DNA of 64,000 bases, from the NCBI GenBank assembly GCA_014867205.1, contig WGUO01000001.1, positions 1 to 64,000 on the forward strand, in the 5' to 3' direction. The notes under the pieces are model-generated. The model worked only from the letters and a program-made list of their open reading frames with translations. It was not told the origin of the DNA and did no database searches. Shown in pieces: positions 1 to 7,921 of this stretch (the stretch's first letter is position 1; each line of letters opens with the position of its first letter). Source of the DNA: Muribaculaceae bacterium. GTDB lineage: Bacteria > Bacteroidota > Bacteroidia > Bacteroidales > Muribaculaceae. A program made the position numbers and the translations under genes.

Positions 1-147
1 AGTGAACCGAATTTATTTAATTTTTAACCCCGTCCATTTTTAGTGGACAGTAGTGTAAAATTATATTGAATGAATTCATGGGCAACACAATCTATTATGA
101 ATTTTATCAAGATTAGTCAAATTTTCTTACTCCTCATATCAGTGAAT

Positions 148-438
148 TCAAATAATCAATGCAGAATTAGTATCAAGAGTCTTGTTTAATCCTATGACTT
201 CGATATGTCTTTCCCAGTTATGGCCTAAGAAGTAAAAGCGAATACTGTCTGTAGATTCGTTGATTATCTTTTTTAGTTTATTGCGAAGCACTACGAATTG
301 AGCCTCATTGAGAACACATTCAAAAACGGAGTTTTGCACACGATGCCCATAGTTGACACATTCGCGTGCAACCTGTCGCAATCTTTTGCAGCCTGCTCCG
401 GTAATGGTCTCTACATCATATGTTATAAGAACCAGCAT
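148..438 (-). CDS. cas2: CRISPR-associated endonuclease Cas2 (type I-C)
   Basis: Cas2 pairs with Cas1 in the spacer-integration complex. The 96-residue protein has the usual family length. It opens with the ferredoxin-like first strand MLVLITYDV, whose Asp is the conserved acidic residue, and continues with RLRQVARECVNYGHRVQNSVFEC, the standard Cas2 helix and second strand (shown here as two joined motifs, RLRQVAREC and VQNSVFEC). It lies 5 bases after cas1 and is the last gene of the operon. The 147 bases beyond it in the window contain no recognisable repeat, so an array, if present, is outside the window. Confidence 0.97.
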   Translation of the reverse strand: MLVLITYDVETITGAGCKRLRQVARECVNYGHRVQNSVFECVLNEAQFVVLRNKLKKIINESTDSIRFYFLGHNWERHIEVIGLNKTLDTNSALII

Positions 439-443
439 ATTGA

Positions 444-1463
444 TTATTTGATTAAAAATGGAGGATAAATTTCAATACTGTCCCGAATGGTACGGGCCAG
501 TAGTTGTGACTGTACGTATGGAAGTAATCCAATCTGTATTTTTTCATTTAAGAATGGATGAGTGATTAGCTCTTTCTTTCGTTGTTGCCATGCCTGAAGA
601 ATTGTTTTACGTCCTTCATCAGTGGTTGTAACTGCATCTCCTTGAAAGATGAAATCGCGGCCATTTAGCTGTCGTCTATTAATAAGAGAAAGAACTAATC
701 GGTCGCCAAGATAAGCGCGCATCTCTTCCATAATGTCAAGAGCTAATGAGGGGCGTCCCGGCCTCATGGTATGAAATAACCCGATGTATGGATCAAGTCC
801 TACGGACTCAAGTGCTGCGGTACATTCATTGGCAATCAGAGTATATATAAACGAGAGCATACAGCTCACGGCATCGCGAGGAGGGCGTCGATTTCTGCCA
901 TTAAATAGAAATGTTGGGTCAGTGGAACGTAATAGATGATTGAAAACAGAGAAGTAAGCAGAGGCAGCATCTCCTTCATGTCCGCGTAATTCTTCACTTG
1001 AAGTAGACTTCAATGCCAATCTTTTACAGTTCTTCAGTTTTTTCTCAACCTCCTCGATACCCGAATCATTTCCATAATCACGCAACTGCCGAAGCAATAT
1101 CTGGCGGTAATTATTGATTTTTGCGGCTATAAATATTCTTGCCAGCGAAAGAGAGTAGTTTGGGTCTGATGCCAAGTGATATTGTCTTGTCCGGAGAAGG
1201 ACATTCCCAGTGACAGGTCCCTGAAATCTACCGATAAACCGGCCATTGGGAGAGAGGAATGTCAAAGAAACGCCATTGTCCGCACAAAGTTTCATCAGGC
1301 CAGGACTTGCGCCGACATATCCAAATGTTATTATGTGTTCAATATTGAGGAAGGGAATACGGAATACTTCCTGTTGATTTACAGAAATAACCACATTGAG
1401 GCCATCCTTTGAAAGATAGGACTCCGGGGTAGTTACATAAAGAGTATTAAGAAGTTTCCTCAT
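444..1463 (-). CDS. cas1: CRISPR-associated endonuclease Cas1 (type I-C)
   Basis: Cas1 is the integrase that inserts new spacers. At 339 residues it has the length typical of I-C Cas1. The metal-binding residues are visible: Glu163 in RGHEGDAASAYF, His231 in GLFHTMRPGRPSLALD, and an acidic stretch, DIMEEMR, at about 243-249. The beta-strand N-terminal domain (residues 1-90) and helical C-terminal domain appear complete. Its start overlaps the end of cas4 by 17 bases, so the two are probably translationally coupled. Confidence 0.97.
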   Translation of the reverse strand: MRKLLNTLYVTTPESYLSKDGLNVVISVNQQEVFRIPFLNIEHIITFGYVGASPGLMKLCADNGVSLTFLSPNGRFIGRFQGPVTGNVLLRTRQYHLASDPNYSLSLARIFIAAKINNYRQILLRQLRDYGNDSGIEEVEKKLKNCKRLALKSTSSEELRGHEGDAASAYFSVFNHLLRSTDPTFLFNGRNRRPPRDAVSCMLSFIYTLIANECTAALESVGLDPYIGLFHTMRPGRPSLALDIMEEMRAYLGDRLVLSLINRRQLNGRDFIFQGDAVTTTDEGRKTILQAWQQRKKELITHPFLNEKIQIGLLPYVQSQLLARTIRDSIEIYPPFLIK

Positions 1464-2118
1464 AGAGATTGGTTTTGAGATAATTATTTACGGATGCTTG
1501 AGACGGTGTCTTTGGCATGCATTCGTCAAAAAGTGAGCAATTGCGGCAATGCGGTTTGTATACGGGGTCCGGGACAATCCCTTTGTCAAAAATTCGATGC
1601 ATTTCCATCGCACACTTTTCAGTAAAGTCTCGGATTTCATTGTCTATTGCAAATGTTATCCTTCTGTTGACATCACCATAAAAAATAGAACAGTCCGGTA
1701 TGACCGTATCGAACATTTCTTCAAGACAAATGGCCTGAGCCACGACCTGCACTTTATCGCGCAGGTCGGGCTTAGGTCTTCCATGCTTGTATTCGACGGG
1801 ATGCATGCGCCAGTAGCCGGGATATGACGGATGCGTGACAGAATTCTCGGGTGTTGCAGATGGCATTAACTCTACTGCATCACTAAATCCATAGAGTCCG
1901 AGACTTGCTGACGCTATAGCAACCCTTCGGAGAGTGATCAAATCACCGTTTTTCTGCCTATATGCCGGATTATCGGCATTATTGTGCATTATCTGCCCCT
2001 CGGCGGTAAGTCTGTTCTCTGCCCATCTCTGTTCTATGTGAATCATGGCCCATTGGTGTTGGCAGAATACAAAGTGTTGTATTCCTGACAACATAAGATA
2101 CTCGTCGGGGTCAAACAT
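1447..2118 (-). CDS. cas4: CRISPR-associated exonuclease Cas4 (type I-C)
   Basis: Cas4 is an iron-sulfur, RecB-like nuclease that trims prespacers and helps choose those with the right PAM. The 223-residue protein has the four-Cys cluster split as expected: Cys19 (FVFCQHQW) near the start, and Cys191, Cys194 and Cys200 (CRNCSLFDEC) near the end. The nuclease motif VEYKHGRPK (QxxK-like, about residue 112) is in the middle. It lies 12 bases after cas7 and overlaps cas1. A separate cas4 next to cas1 is the standard I-C arrangement. Confidence 0.95.
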   Translation of the reverse strand: MFDPDEYLMLSGIQHFVFCQHQWAMIHIEQRWAENRLTAEGQIMHNNADNPAYRQKNGDLITLRRVAIASASLGLYGFSDAVELMPSATPENSVTHPSYPGYWRMHPVEYKHGRPKPDLRDKVQVVAQAICLEEMFDTVIPDCSIFYGDVNRRITFAIDNEIRDFTEKCAMEMHRIFDKGIVPDPVYKPHCRNCSLFDECMPKTPSQASVNNYLKTNLYEETS

Positions 2119-2130
2119 AGCACTTGATAA

Positions 2131-3000
2131 TCAGATCATTTCAATGATCTTAACATTATCCGGGCAGTTTTCCCGATCTACTGTGATTCGGTAATCGGCA
2201 AAGCCTCGGCTTGTTTTGCCCTTGTCGATCTGCTCGACGCTGACAAGGTCAAAAAGTTTGTTCGCTGGGGCATTGCCGAGTTCGCTGTTGTGCTTGAACA
2301 CTATCAGACGTCGGGCACTCATGAGTCCGCGAGCTGCTGAGCGGTCGCAATCAAACATATTGCTCAGCGCCTCCCAGACAAGATTGAGGTCCTCCTCACT
2401 GAAGCCTGTTTGATTCGCGAGATTCGCCGATACAAATCCGCGCGCAACGTACAGTCCGTAAGTAACGGTGGATTTGCGACCGATAGTGCGGTTGCCACCT
2501 TCCTGCTTTTTTGATTCTTTATCAGAAGCCACGGCCATACGGGTGATGGTATGTTCCTGACTGGAGATAGGACTGACCGAACGGGCGAATGTCAACTGTA
2601 TAGGTCCGCGGACCTGTCCGGCGTTTTTAGTTTTATCGCCGGTCGACATAACGGCCCCGAAAGTGCGGACATCAAAATAGCGTCGGCACATTATGTCGCG
2701 TGCTGCATCTGTTTTATCCGTATCTTTAGCATTCTTCACGTGCTCATCCTCATGAGCAGCCTCAATAAGATTATTGAGGATAGCCTTTTCCTTTATGAAG
2801 ATGTCATAGCCATCGGTAGTACCCTTGACGGTCTGAACGTAGTTGCGGATTTTACGTTTAAGGCAGACGTCACTTACCAGTCCTTCACCTGTCTCTGCAT
2901 CCATTCGTGGGAGATTGCCGGCATCCGGATCTCCGTTGGGATTGCCATCCTGCACATCGAAGATATACAGGAAGTCGTAGCGATTGTTAATCTTGTTCAT
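2131..3000 (-). CDS. cas7: Cascade backbone protein Cas7 (type I-C, Csd2)
   Basis: Cas7 polymerises along the crRNA guide and forms the backbone of the I-C Cascade. The 289 residues start with the family signature NRYDFLYIFDVQDGNPNGDP and continue with DVCLKRKIRNYV, both diagnostic of Csd2/Csh2-type Cas7. The middle contains DIMCRRYFDVRTFGAVMS, also conserved in this family. The gene is spaced 12 bases from both neighbours. Length and motifs look intact. Confidence 0.97.
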   Translation of the reverse strand: MNKINNRYDFLYIFDVQDGNPNGDPDAGNLPRMDAETGEGLVSDVCLKRKIRNYVQTVKGTTDGYDIFIKEKAILNNLIEAAHEDEHVKNAKDTDKTDAARDIMCRRYFDVRTFGAVMSTGDKTKNAGQVRGPIQLTFARSVSPISSQEHTITRMAVASDKESKKQEGGNRTIGRKSTVTYGLYVARGFVSANLANQTGFSEEDLNLVWEALSNMFDCDRSAARGLMSARRLIVFKHNSELGNAPANKLFDLVSVEQIDKGKTSRGFADYRITVDRENCPDNVKIIEMI

Positions 3001-3012
3001 GTTGTTGTTTAT

Positions 3013-3390
3013 TTAGTTGTCGTTTCCCTCTTTAGTTTCTTCTCCCTTGTAGTTGTACAAATCCTCCAACTGATGATAGTAACCTATTAAAAAAGTCCCC
3101 TGCTCTAATACGTCCATTCGTGTAGGAAATGTAAGATTCGATATTTTGCCCATGATCTCCCGAGTGGTCTTTTCGAGGTATACTCTAGTTCTAAAAGATT
3201 CTATCTTGTTGAGGTGATGTACTGTCAAATGAGTCAGAGACGGAATAACCTTGGCGGGGCTGGACATTGCCGCGCCTAAGTACTTGTCGTCAACTGAGGA
3301 TATACCCAGTGCTTTCCTCTGCGTGTATACAAACACGGCGAAGATCCGACCGCACAGGTAGCAGATGTTTTTTTCTTCTTTGTTTAACAT
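3013..3390 (-). CDS. cas11c: Probable internal Cas11c small subunit, in frame within cas8c
   Basis: In studied I-C systems a small subunit, Cas11c, is translated from an internal start inside cas8c. Here Met468 of Cas8c opens a 125-residue in-frame product beginning MLNKEEKNICYLCGRIFAVF. The phrase YLCGRIFAV matches the place where the family's Cas11c domain begins (YxLGRLFAxLE-like). The bases just before the ATG do not include a strong Shine-Dalgarno sequence, which is not unusual in this phylum. The internal start is inference from family knowledge and position, and another nearby start cannot be excluded. Confidence 0.5.
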   Translation of the reverse strand: MLNKEEKNICYLCGRIFAVFVYTQRKALGISSVDDKYLGAAMSSPAKVIPSLTHLTVHHLNKIESFRTRVYLEKTTREIMGKISNLTFPTRMDVLEQGTFLIGYYHQLEDLYNYKGEETKEGNDN

Positions 3391-4791
3391 TGCCGTAAGT
3401 TGATTTTGTTTGGTTTTGTCAATTCTATTAAGATATGCCTTGATGATACCTGCACGCACTGTGTCTACCCTGTGGTCCGCGTGGATGCGGAGTATCACCT
3501 GTTGTAGTAACTGGGAGGGGTATGGGCATCCCGTGACGATGCTTTTGACTATCGCTTCGGGTAGATTGGATTTGATGTCCGATGCTTTCCCATTGACCGC
3601 GATAGCGCAAAGGATACTGAACAGTCCGGTATATGGCTTTTTTATCTTGCGCATGTCGGCTATTTCCATATCCTTATGATGTCTCAGCATATTTGATGCG
3701 AATTCCTGAAGTGAAGAGTCACTCCAGTGGGTTACCGCTATTCTTGCGGAGTTTGGAGCGAGGCCAAGAATGTAAAAGCGATCGGTCAGTGACCCCGGCA
3801 ATTTGCCGTGGTATATAGACTCGAATGTCTTTTTGACGGTCTCTACCCTCGCATTCGGATTATCTACGTCATATTCATCCGATGAGAGGCCGAATCCGTT
3901 TAACTCATCGGCTAATGCGTTCTCAAGCATTGTTGACGCCTCAGAATTTGAGGACCCCCAGAAAACGAATGTCCTGTTTCCAATGATATATTTATTGGGG
4001 GAACTTTTGCCGAGCAGTCTGTTGAGGGCAGTCGTATAGCAAGCTTCCGCCTCCTTCGATATAGGAGCGTTGAGGCCTTTTTGCTTCCCATATGAGTCAT
4101 AGCCGGAATTAACCTGGAATGACACGAGGCGAGCGGTGGCCTGAGAGTTTGTAACTGGTAAAGGAGTGGGGGAATTGGATTCAACCGGTTTGCATGGTTT
4201 TCCGGTAATGATGCAAAAAGACTGTTTTTCGCTATCATTATCGCCGGATAACCCTTCGATTTCATCTTTAAGACACTTTTCTTCCGCAACTATATTTTCT
4301 TCCCCGGCGAGACGGTAAGAGATGTTGACAGTCGGTTTTTTTATAATCTCTTGCCACATGGGATGGGAGTACAGGGCTTCCAGCCCTCCGTTCTCGTAGA
4401 AACGGCATACTGCTTTCAGGGCCTTAATGTCAGGATGTTTTGCAGAGATAGTTTTGAATTTCTCTACAAGGGCATTATGTTTTAAAGAGGCCTTTCGATA
4501 AAGTTCCTCCTGCTCTTCGGGGCGAATTTTTGGCTTGGGGGCCACGTAATTGCATGTGTATTCCACATTGTCCCAGAACAGATAGGGCTTAGGAGTTGTG
4601 CCCGATCTGACTCCTTTGACAACAAGAAAGGGTGTGCCATGCTTATTGCCATCTCTGCGAAAGTCTTCCACATCAATAAGATTCCCATCCTCATCCATTA
4701 CGATTATAAAGGAGATTTCCTTATTCTCAAACCCTTGTTTGGCGAGATTCCCACAGCGGTGGTAATAGTCATATAATGCTTTGAGTATCAT
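3013..4791 (-). CDS. cas8c: Cascade large subunit Cas8c (Csd1)
   Basis: Cas8c recognises the PAM and the target strand for I-C Cascade. The 592-residue product starts MILKALYDYYHRC, the usual Csd1 opening, and has the family segment NTLGLAPNSAR-like (here FYILGLAPNSARIAVTHW, about residues 335-352). The C-terminal 125 residues are helical and correspond to the small-subunit region that other I-C systems also make as a separate protein from an internal start. The start codon overlaps the cas5 stop by 4 bases (ATGA), which suggests coupling. Confidence 0.95.
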   Translation of the reverse strand: MILKALYDYYHRCGNLAKQGFENKEISFIIVMDEDGNLIDVEDFRRDGNKHGTPFLVVKGVRSGTTPKPYLFWDNVEYTCNYVAPKPKIRPEEQEELYRKASLKHNALVEKFKTISAKHPDIKALKAVCRFYENGGLEALYSHPMWQEIIKKPTVNISYRLAGEENIVAEEKCLKDEIEGLSGDNDSEKQSFCIITGKPCKPVESNSPTPLPVTNSQATARLVSFQVNSGYDSYGKQKGLNAPISKEAEACYTTALNRLLGKSSPNKYIIGNRTFVFWGSSNSEASTMLENALADELNGFGLSSDEYDVDNPNARVETVKKTFESIYHGKLPGSLTDRFYILGLAPNSARIAVTHWSDSSLQEFASNMLRHHKDMEIADMRKIKKPYTGLFSILCAIAVNGKASDIKSNLPEAIVKSIVTGCPYPSQLLQQVILRIHADHRVDTVRAGIIKAYLNRIDKTKQNQLTAMLNKEEKNICYLCGRIFAVFVYTQRKALGISSVDDKYLGAAMSSPAKVIPSLTHLTVHHLNKIESFRTRVYLEKTTREIMGKISNLTFPTRMDVLEQGTFLIGYYHQLEDLYNYKGEETKEGNDN

Positions 4792-5462
4792 CGTATCAAT
4801 TTGTCGCTTGAGGGTGAAGGTACTTCTATGGTTCCGTTTACCATCATTGGGTGATAGTACATCGGCTTGATGTCGCGGGGATTGCTGAAATCCATGTCAT
4901 AGAGCATGAATCCGAGATCCCTCGATTCCTGGATAGGCTGCTGAGCCGATTCCTCAGAGTCCTCGACAAAGCGGAATGAGGCAGAACATTCACGGGTGCC
5001 GAGGTAGGGCTGGTTGAAGCATTGGCCTTTGCGAGCACGGCGTTCGAACATAGCATGGTACTTACCCGGATTTTCTTCATTGGAATCCGGTTTGTCACTG
5101 GTCTTGCGTTTGTTGACGGGTACAAACACCTGGCGTGCGTAAATGCGATACCTCACGTCACGAAGCATAATGGCATTTTTTTGCTGGCGATTATCCTCAA
5201 TGTATATCTGCCGTTTGCGTGTGTTGGCAGTTGCGCCAACTTCATTGCGCCGTATGGAGGCTGTGCGAATCGGTGCAAGCACCTCTATTCGCGTCACTTC
5301 CCATCGGATGGCAGGTTTCCAGAATATCGCCTCGAATATTGCCCGGGCCGCCGAAGGGGTGATCACGTCGTAACTGACACGCTCCACCTTGAATTCGGGA
5401 CGGGTAAAGCATGCCAGCTCTCCCCATACCTCAAGACAATATTCCTTGTCGTAGTATTCCAT
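4788..5462 (-). CDS. cas5c: Cascade subunit and pre-crRNA endonuclease Cas5c/Cas5d
   Basis: In I-C systems Cas5 replaces Cas6: it cuts the pre-crRNA and stays on the 5' handle. The 224-residue protein has the N-terminal RAMP segment CLEVWGELACFTRPEFKVER and the conserved VITPSAARAIFEAIFWKPAI (residues about 33-52). It also has the IRRNEV motif typical of Cas5d. It follows cas3 by 20 bases. There is no cas6 in the operon, which agrees with this processing role. Confidence 0.96.
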   Translation of the reverse strand: MEYYDKEYCLEVWGELACFTRPEFKVERVSYDVITPSAARAIFEAIFWKPAIRWEVTRIEVLAPIRTASIRRNEVGATANTRKRQIYIEDNRQQKNAIMLRDVRYRIYARQVFVPVNKRKTSDKPDSNEENPGKYHAMFERRARKGQCFNQPYLGTRECSASFRFVEDSEESAQQPIQESRDLGFMLYDMDFSNPRDIKPMYYHPMMVNGTIEVPSPSSDKLIR

Positions 5463-5482
5463 AATTGTGAAGTTGTTGATTG

Positions 5483-7684
5483 CTATTTTATTAATATTTC
5501 TTCAAGCCAATGGTTGTGGGGCTTTAAGCCTACATCAGGCGAATATTGCTTTTCGTCTGACATATACCAGATACCCTCTTGGATTTCTTCAACAAGTCCC
5601 CCCTTTAGCAATATGTCAAAATCGTGCTTACGCACTGCGACTGAATATTGGGCGAGTTGAGAAAGCAGTTTTTTAGAGATGCCTTTTTCTCTTAGTTCTC
5701 CGATTAGGTCAGTGGCCTTGTCACAATTGACAATCACATTTACAGCGGAGTCACAGATAAGTTTGAATTGCTCTGCGGCTGTGGCAAATGACATCGCGAA
5801 AGGATATGAAAGCAAGCGTTCGATCAGATTTTTATCCTCCTTGGAACCTTCGTCAAATGAATCCATCCTGCAGTATAACTGAATAAAGTATTCTCTCATG
5901 AGGTCAGGCGCGAAACAGTCTTTTTCAGGCGTGATGCGCAAATTTTTACATGCGCTGGCCGTCAGTGATAGATGTCCTGATGGCAATGGGTGTTCTTTGG
6001 TAAGACTGAACACATGTGTTGTGCCAATCGGGAGATTCCCCTCGCGATTACATCTTCCGGCTGCCTGAAGAATAGAATCGAGTCCTGCCTCCTGTCTGTA
6101 TACAACAGGAAAATCTATATCAATTCCAGCCTCTATAAGTTGGGTAGACACCACGCGCACAATTCCGTTGTCTGGGCACTTCAGTGCATCCTTTAAAAGG
6201 TTTAGTTGTTGTCTGATGTGTTCAGGACACATCATTTTTGACAGATGTATTGTTTCTCCTTCCTTAGGTAGGCGTGAGAATAATTCGTATGCATCACGCC
6301 GGGTGTTGACAATACACAGAACACGCTGATGTTGTAATAGCCGTTCGGCTATCGAGTCATAGGTGCTTGATGTGGTGTCGAAAATAATCTCTGCCCGGCG
6401 CAGACGATCGTGAAGCCGATACGACTCCGGGATGATTTCGGTAATATGCTCTATTCCGTCAAGAACAGCCATACCTGTCCCTTGGTATTTACCTTTTAAG
6501 GCCGGCATACTCGCAGTCGTGAACAGCACCGACATTCCGTAATATTCCTGATATGCCTTAAGTGCATCCACAATTGGTTGGAGATGACCTACCGGCAATG
6601 CCTGTACCTCGTCAAGAATAAGTACACTATTGCTTATATTGTGCAATTTACGGCATTTTGAGGGCTGTGCGGCATACATAGATTCGAATAACTGCACATT
6701 GGTTGTGATGACAATAGGACTATCCCAGTTCTCGGCTGCGAGTTTCAAAGGGTTTTTGTCACTCAGACTGTCATCATCCTTGATATTGACTGCCGAATGA
6801 TGCTCCACCACATTATTCTCCCCGAAGATTTTGCGCAATATCTCTGCCGTTTGAGTTATAATCGAAGTGTATGGGATAGCGATAATGATTCGTTTCTTGC
6901 CGTTAGCGAGTGCATGGCCTATGGCCCAGACCATAGAAGACAATGTCTTACCTCCACCGGTAGGAACTGTCAGGCTATAAAAACCGGACGGGAGTCCCAT
7001 TGTGTCGCGGCACTGTTGCTGTACTCTTTTGCGTATACGATTGACGGGGGTGTCCGGTGCTTTTTTATTTAATTCATCAAGATGAGCATCCAGAGATTTC
7101 TGCAATACCTCAAGGGAATCTCCGTGGTGGCGTTCCTTAGACTGCTCCGGTTGCATAAAACTTTCCGTATCAAGATAATCTGCGTCTACCAACGAAGAGA
7201 ACAGCATTCTGACGAGATGATGTATGTATTCTTTAGCGGGGACACGACCTAATTTAACGCTCTCAATTTTTGAATCATTAGTATCTATGTCTGTGGGCAT
7301 GCTCTTGAGTTTTAGGCCTTTATAATCGTCATGGTCATAAAGGCCTGCATGATGGCCTGCTATCGGCATCCCAATTAAATCACATCCCCGCTTAATATTT
7401 TTCGCCAATAGAGTGCCAACAAACGCGTGAGGGGTTTTCTCGACATATCCGAGAATATTCTCATACCCGCTCATTTTGCGGATGTATCTTTGGAAACCAA
7501 CCTGCTCCTTGCCCTTATCATGAAGCAACCCCATAACATACCCAACTTCTCCCCAGCCAAACTCATTTGCGAATCCGGCTGCGAGGTGGGCCACTCCCTG
7601 ACAGTGCTCATTATTTGTCTGCACGGCCATATCCGAGCGTCTGACGTGTGAGATGATTGAGTTTTTATGGTTGGTCTTGTTCAT
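5483..7684 (-). CDS. cas3: CRISPR-associated helicase-nuclease Cas3 (HD + DExH)
   Basis: Cas3 is recruited to Cascade-bound targets and unwinds and degrades DNA. The 733-residue protein has an N-terminal HD nuclease domain (His27, His33, His55-Asp56 in LLHDKGK, and AGHHAG at 109-113). The SF2 helicase follows: Walker A PTGGGKT near 241-247, the Walker B variant DEVQ at 358-361, motif III FTTASMP, and motif VI QAAGRCNREG. The ATG at 7684 is preceded by an upstream leader of about 40 bases. It is the first gene of the seven-gene operon. Its start codon lies inside one of two sites matching the nearby crRNA-like guide. Confidence 0.97.
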   Translation of the reverse strand: MNKTNHKNSIISHVRRSDMAVQTNNEHCQGVAHLAAGFANEFGWGEVGYVMGLLHDKGKEQVGFQRYIRKMSGYENILGYVEKTPHAFVGTLLAKNIKRGCDLIGMPIAGHHAGLYDHDDYKGLKLKSMPTDIDTNDSKIESVKLGRVPAKEYIHHLVRMLFSSLVDADYLDTESFMQPEQSKERHHGDSLEVLQKSLDAHLDELNKKAPDTPVNRIRKRVQQQCRDTMGLPSGFYSLTVPTGGGKTLSSMVWAIGHALANGKKRIIIAIPYTSIITQTAEILRKIFGENNVVEHHSAVNIKDDDSLSDKNPLKLAAENWDSPIVITTNVQLFESMYAAQPSKCRKLHNISNSVLILDEVQALPVGHLQPIVDALKAYQEYYGMSVLFTTASMPALKGKYQGTGMAVLDGIEHITEIIPESYRLHDRLRRAEIIFDTTSSTYDSIAERLLQHQRVLCIVNTRRDAYELFSRLPKEGETIHLSKMMCPEHIRQQLNLLKDALKCPDNGIVRVVSTQLIEAGIDIDFPVVYRQEAGLDSILQAAGRCNREGNLPIGTTHVFSLTKEHPLPSGHLSLTASACKNLRITPEKDCFAPDLMREYFIQLYCRMDSFDEGSKEDKNLIERLLSYPFAMSFATAAEQFKLICDSAVNVIVNCDKATDLIGELREKGISKKLLSQLAQYSVAVRKHDFDILLKGGLVEEIQEGIWYMSDEKQYSPDVGLKPHNHWLEEILIK

Positions 7685-7721
7685 ATAAGTTTATAGTTCG
7701 TTCATATAAGATTATAAGGTA
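7680..7721. promoter_or_regulatory. Two tandem protospacer-like sites at the cas3 start
   Basis: Two 21-base-spaced copies begin TTCATATAAG, at 7680 and 7701, and read on the plus strand. Each has TTC, the known I-C PAM, directly before a match to the guide at 7872-7889. The site at 7704-7721 matches 15 of 18 positions, with mismatches at 6, 8 and 12. The site at 7683-7700 matches 11 of the first 13, with mismatches only at 6 and 12, and diverges from position 14. Cascade flips out every sixth base, so 6 and 12 are not expected to pair. The first site contains the cas3 ATG and the second sits at the predicted transcription start. Confidence 0.65.
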
Positions 7722-7729
7722 TGATGGCG

Positions 7730-7737
7730 CAAATTTA
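7730..7737 (-). promoter_or_regulatory. Predicted -7 element of the cas operon promoter
   Basis: On the minus strand this reads TAAATTTG, a perfect TAnnTTTG Bacteroidetes -7 box. It is about 46 bases upstream of the cas3 ATG. The expected -33 region (around 7757-7761) reads GTGG or GGTG rather than TTTG, so the promoter is only half supported. Transcription would begin near 7723, next to the second protospacer-like site. Confidence 0.5.
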
Positions 7738-7839
7738 AGTAAAAGTTTTGATATATCCACCATGATTCATTAAAAATTATTAATTTTGTCAATAATTTTA
7801 TTAAGTTGGACACAATTATGCAGTTGTTCAATTGATTTC

Positions 7840-7871
7840 GTACTCATATTTAAGGGTATGTGGATTGAAAC
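7840..7871 (+). CRISPR. Solitary type I-C-like CRISPR repeat
   Basis: A single 32-base unit ends GTGGATTGAAAC, the characteristic 3' end of type I-C repeats. Its 5' part can fold into a seven-pair stem (CGTACTC at 7839-7845 against GGGTATG at 7854-7860, with two G-U pairs), as I-C repeats do before Cas5 cleavage. No second copy occurs at the distance a normal spacer would give (about 7903), nor anywhere else I could see in the window. The unit is head-to-head with cas3, 155 bases from its start codon. Confidence 0.7.
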
Positions 7872-7888
7872 ATATACGTTTACAAGGT

Positions 7889-7921
7889 AAAAAACGCTCA
7901 ATCTTTATTGAGCGTTTTTTT
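7889..7921 (+). terminator. Intrinsic terminator of the crRNA-like unit
   Basis: AACGCTCAAT and ATTGAGCGTT form a perfect ten-pair stem around a CTTT loop, followed by five further T residues. The A-run before the stem extends the pairing. It directly follows the 18-base guide-like sequence. Confidence 0.85.

Larger units (their letters stand above)
7840..7921 (+). ncRNA. Predicted crRNA-like autoregulatory RNA (repeat, guide, terminator)
   Basis: The unit consists of one repeat, an 18-base guide-like stretch (7872-7889, ATATACGTTTACAAGGTA), and a strong intrinsic terminator in place of a second repeat. Cas5 cleavage in the repeat would leave a handle ending ATTGAAAC, the guide, and a terminator hairpin as the 3' end. 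The guide matches two PAM-flanked sites at the cas3 start. The layout resembles the single-guide cas-regulating RNAs reported for other CRISPR types, in which a shortened guide directs repression rather than cleavage. Function is inference. A TAATTTTG box at 7781-7788 could be its -7 element, but no clear -33 box precedes it. Confidence 0.6.

Noticed and set aside
28..52. GTCCATTTTTAGTGGAC as a transposon end
   Set aside because: A five-pair stem at the window edge with no transposase or matching copy in the window.
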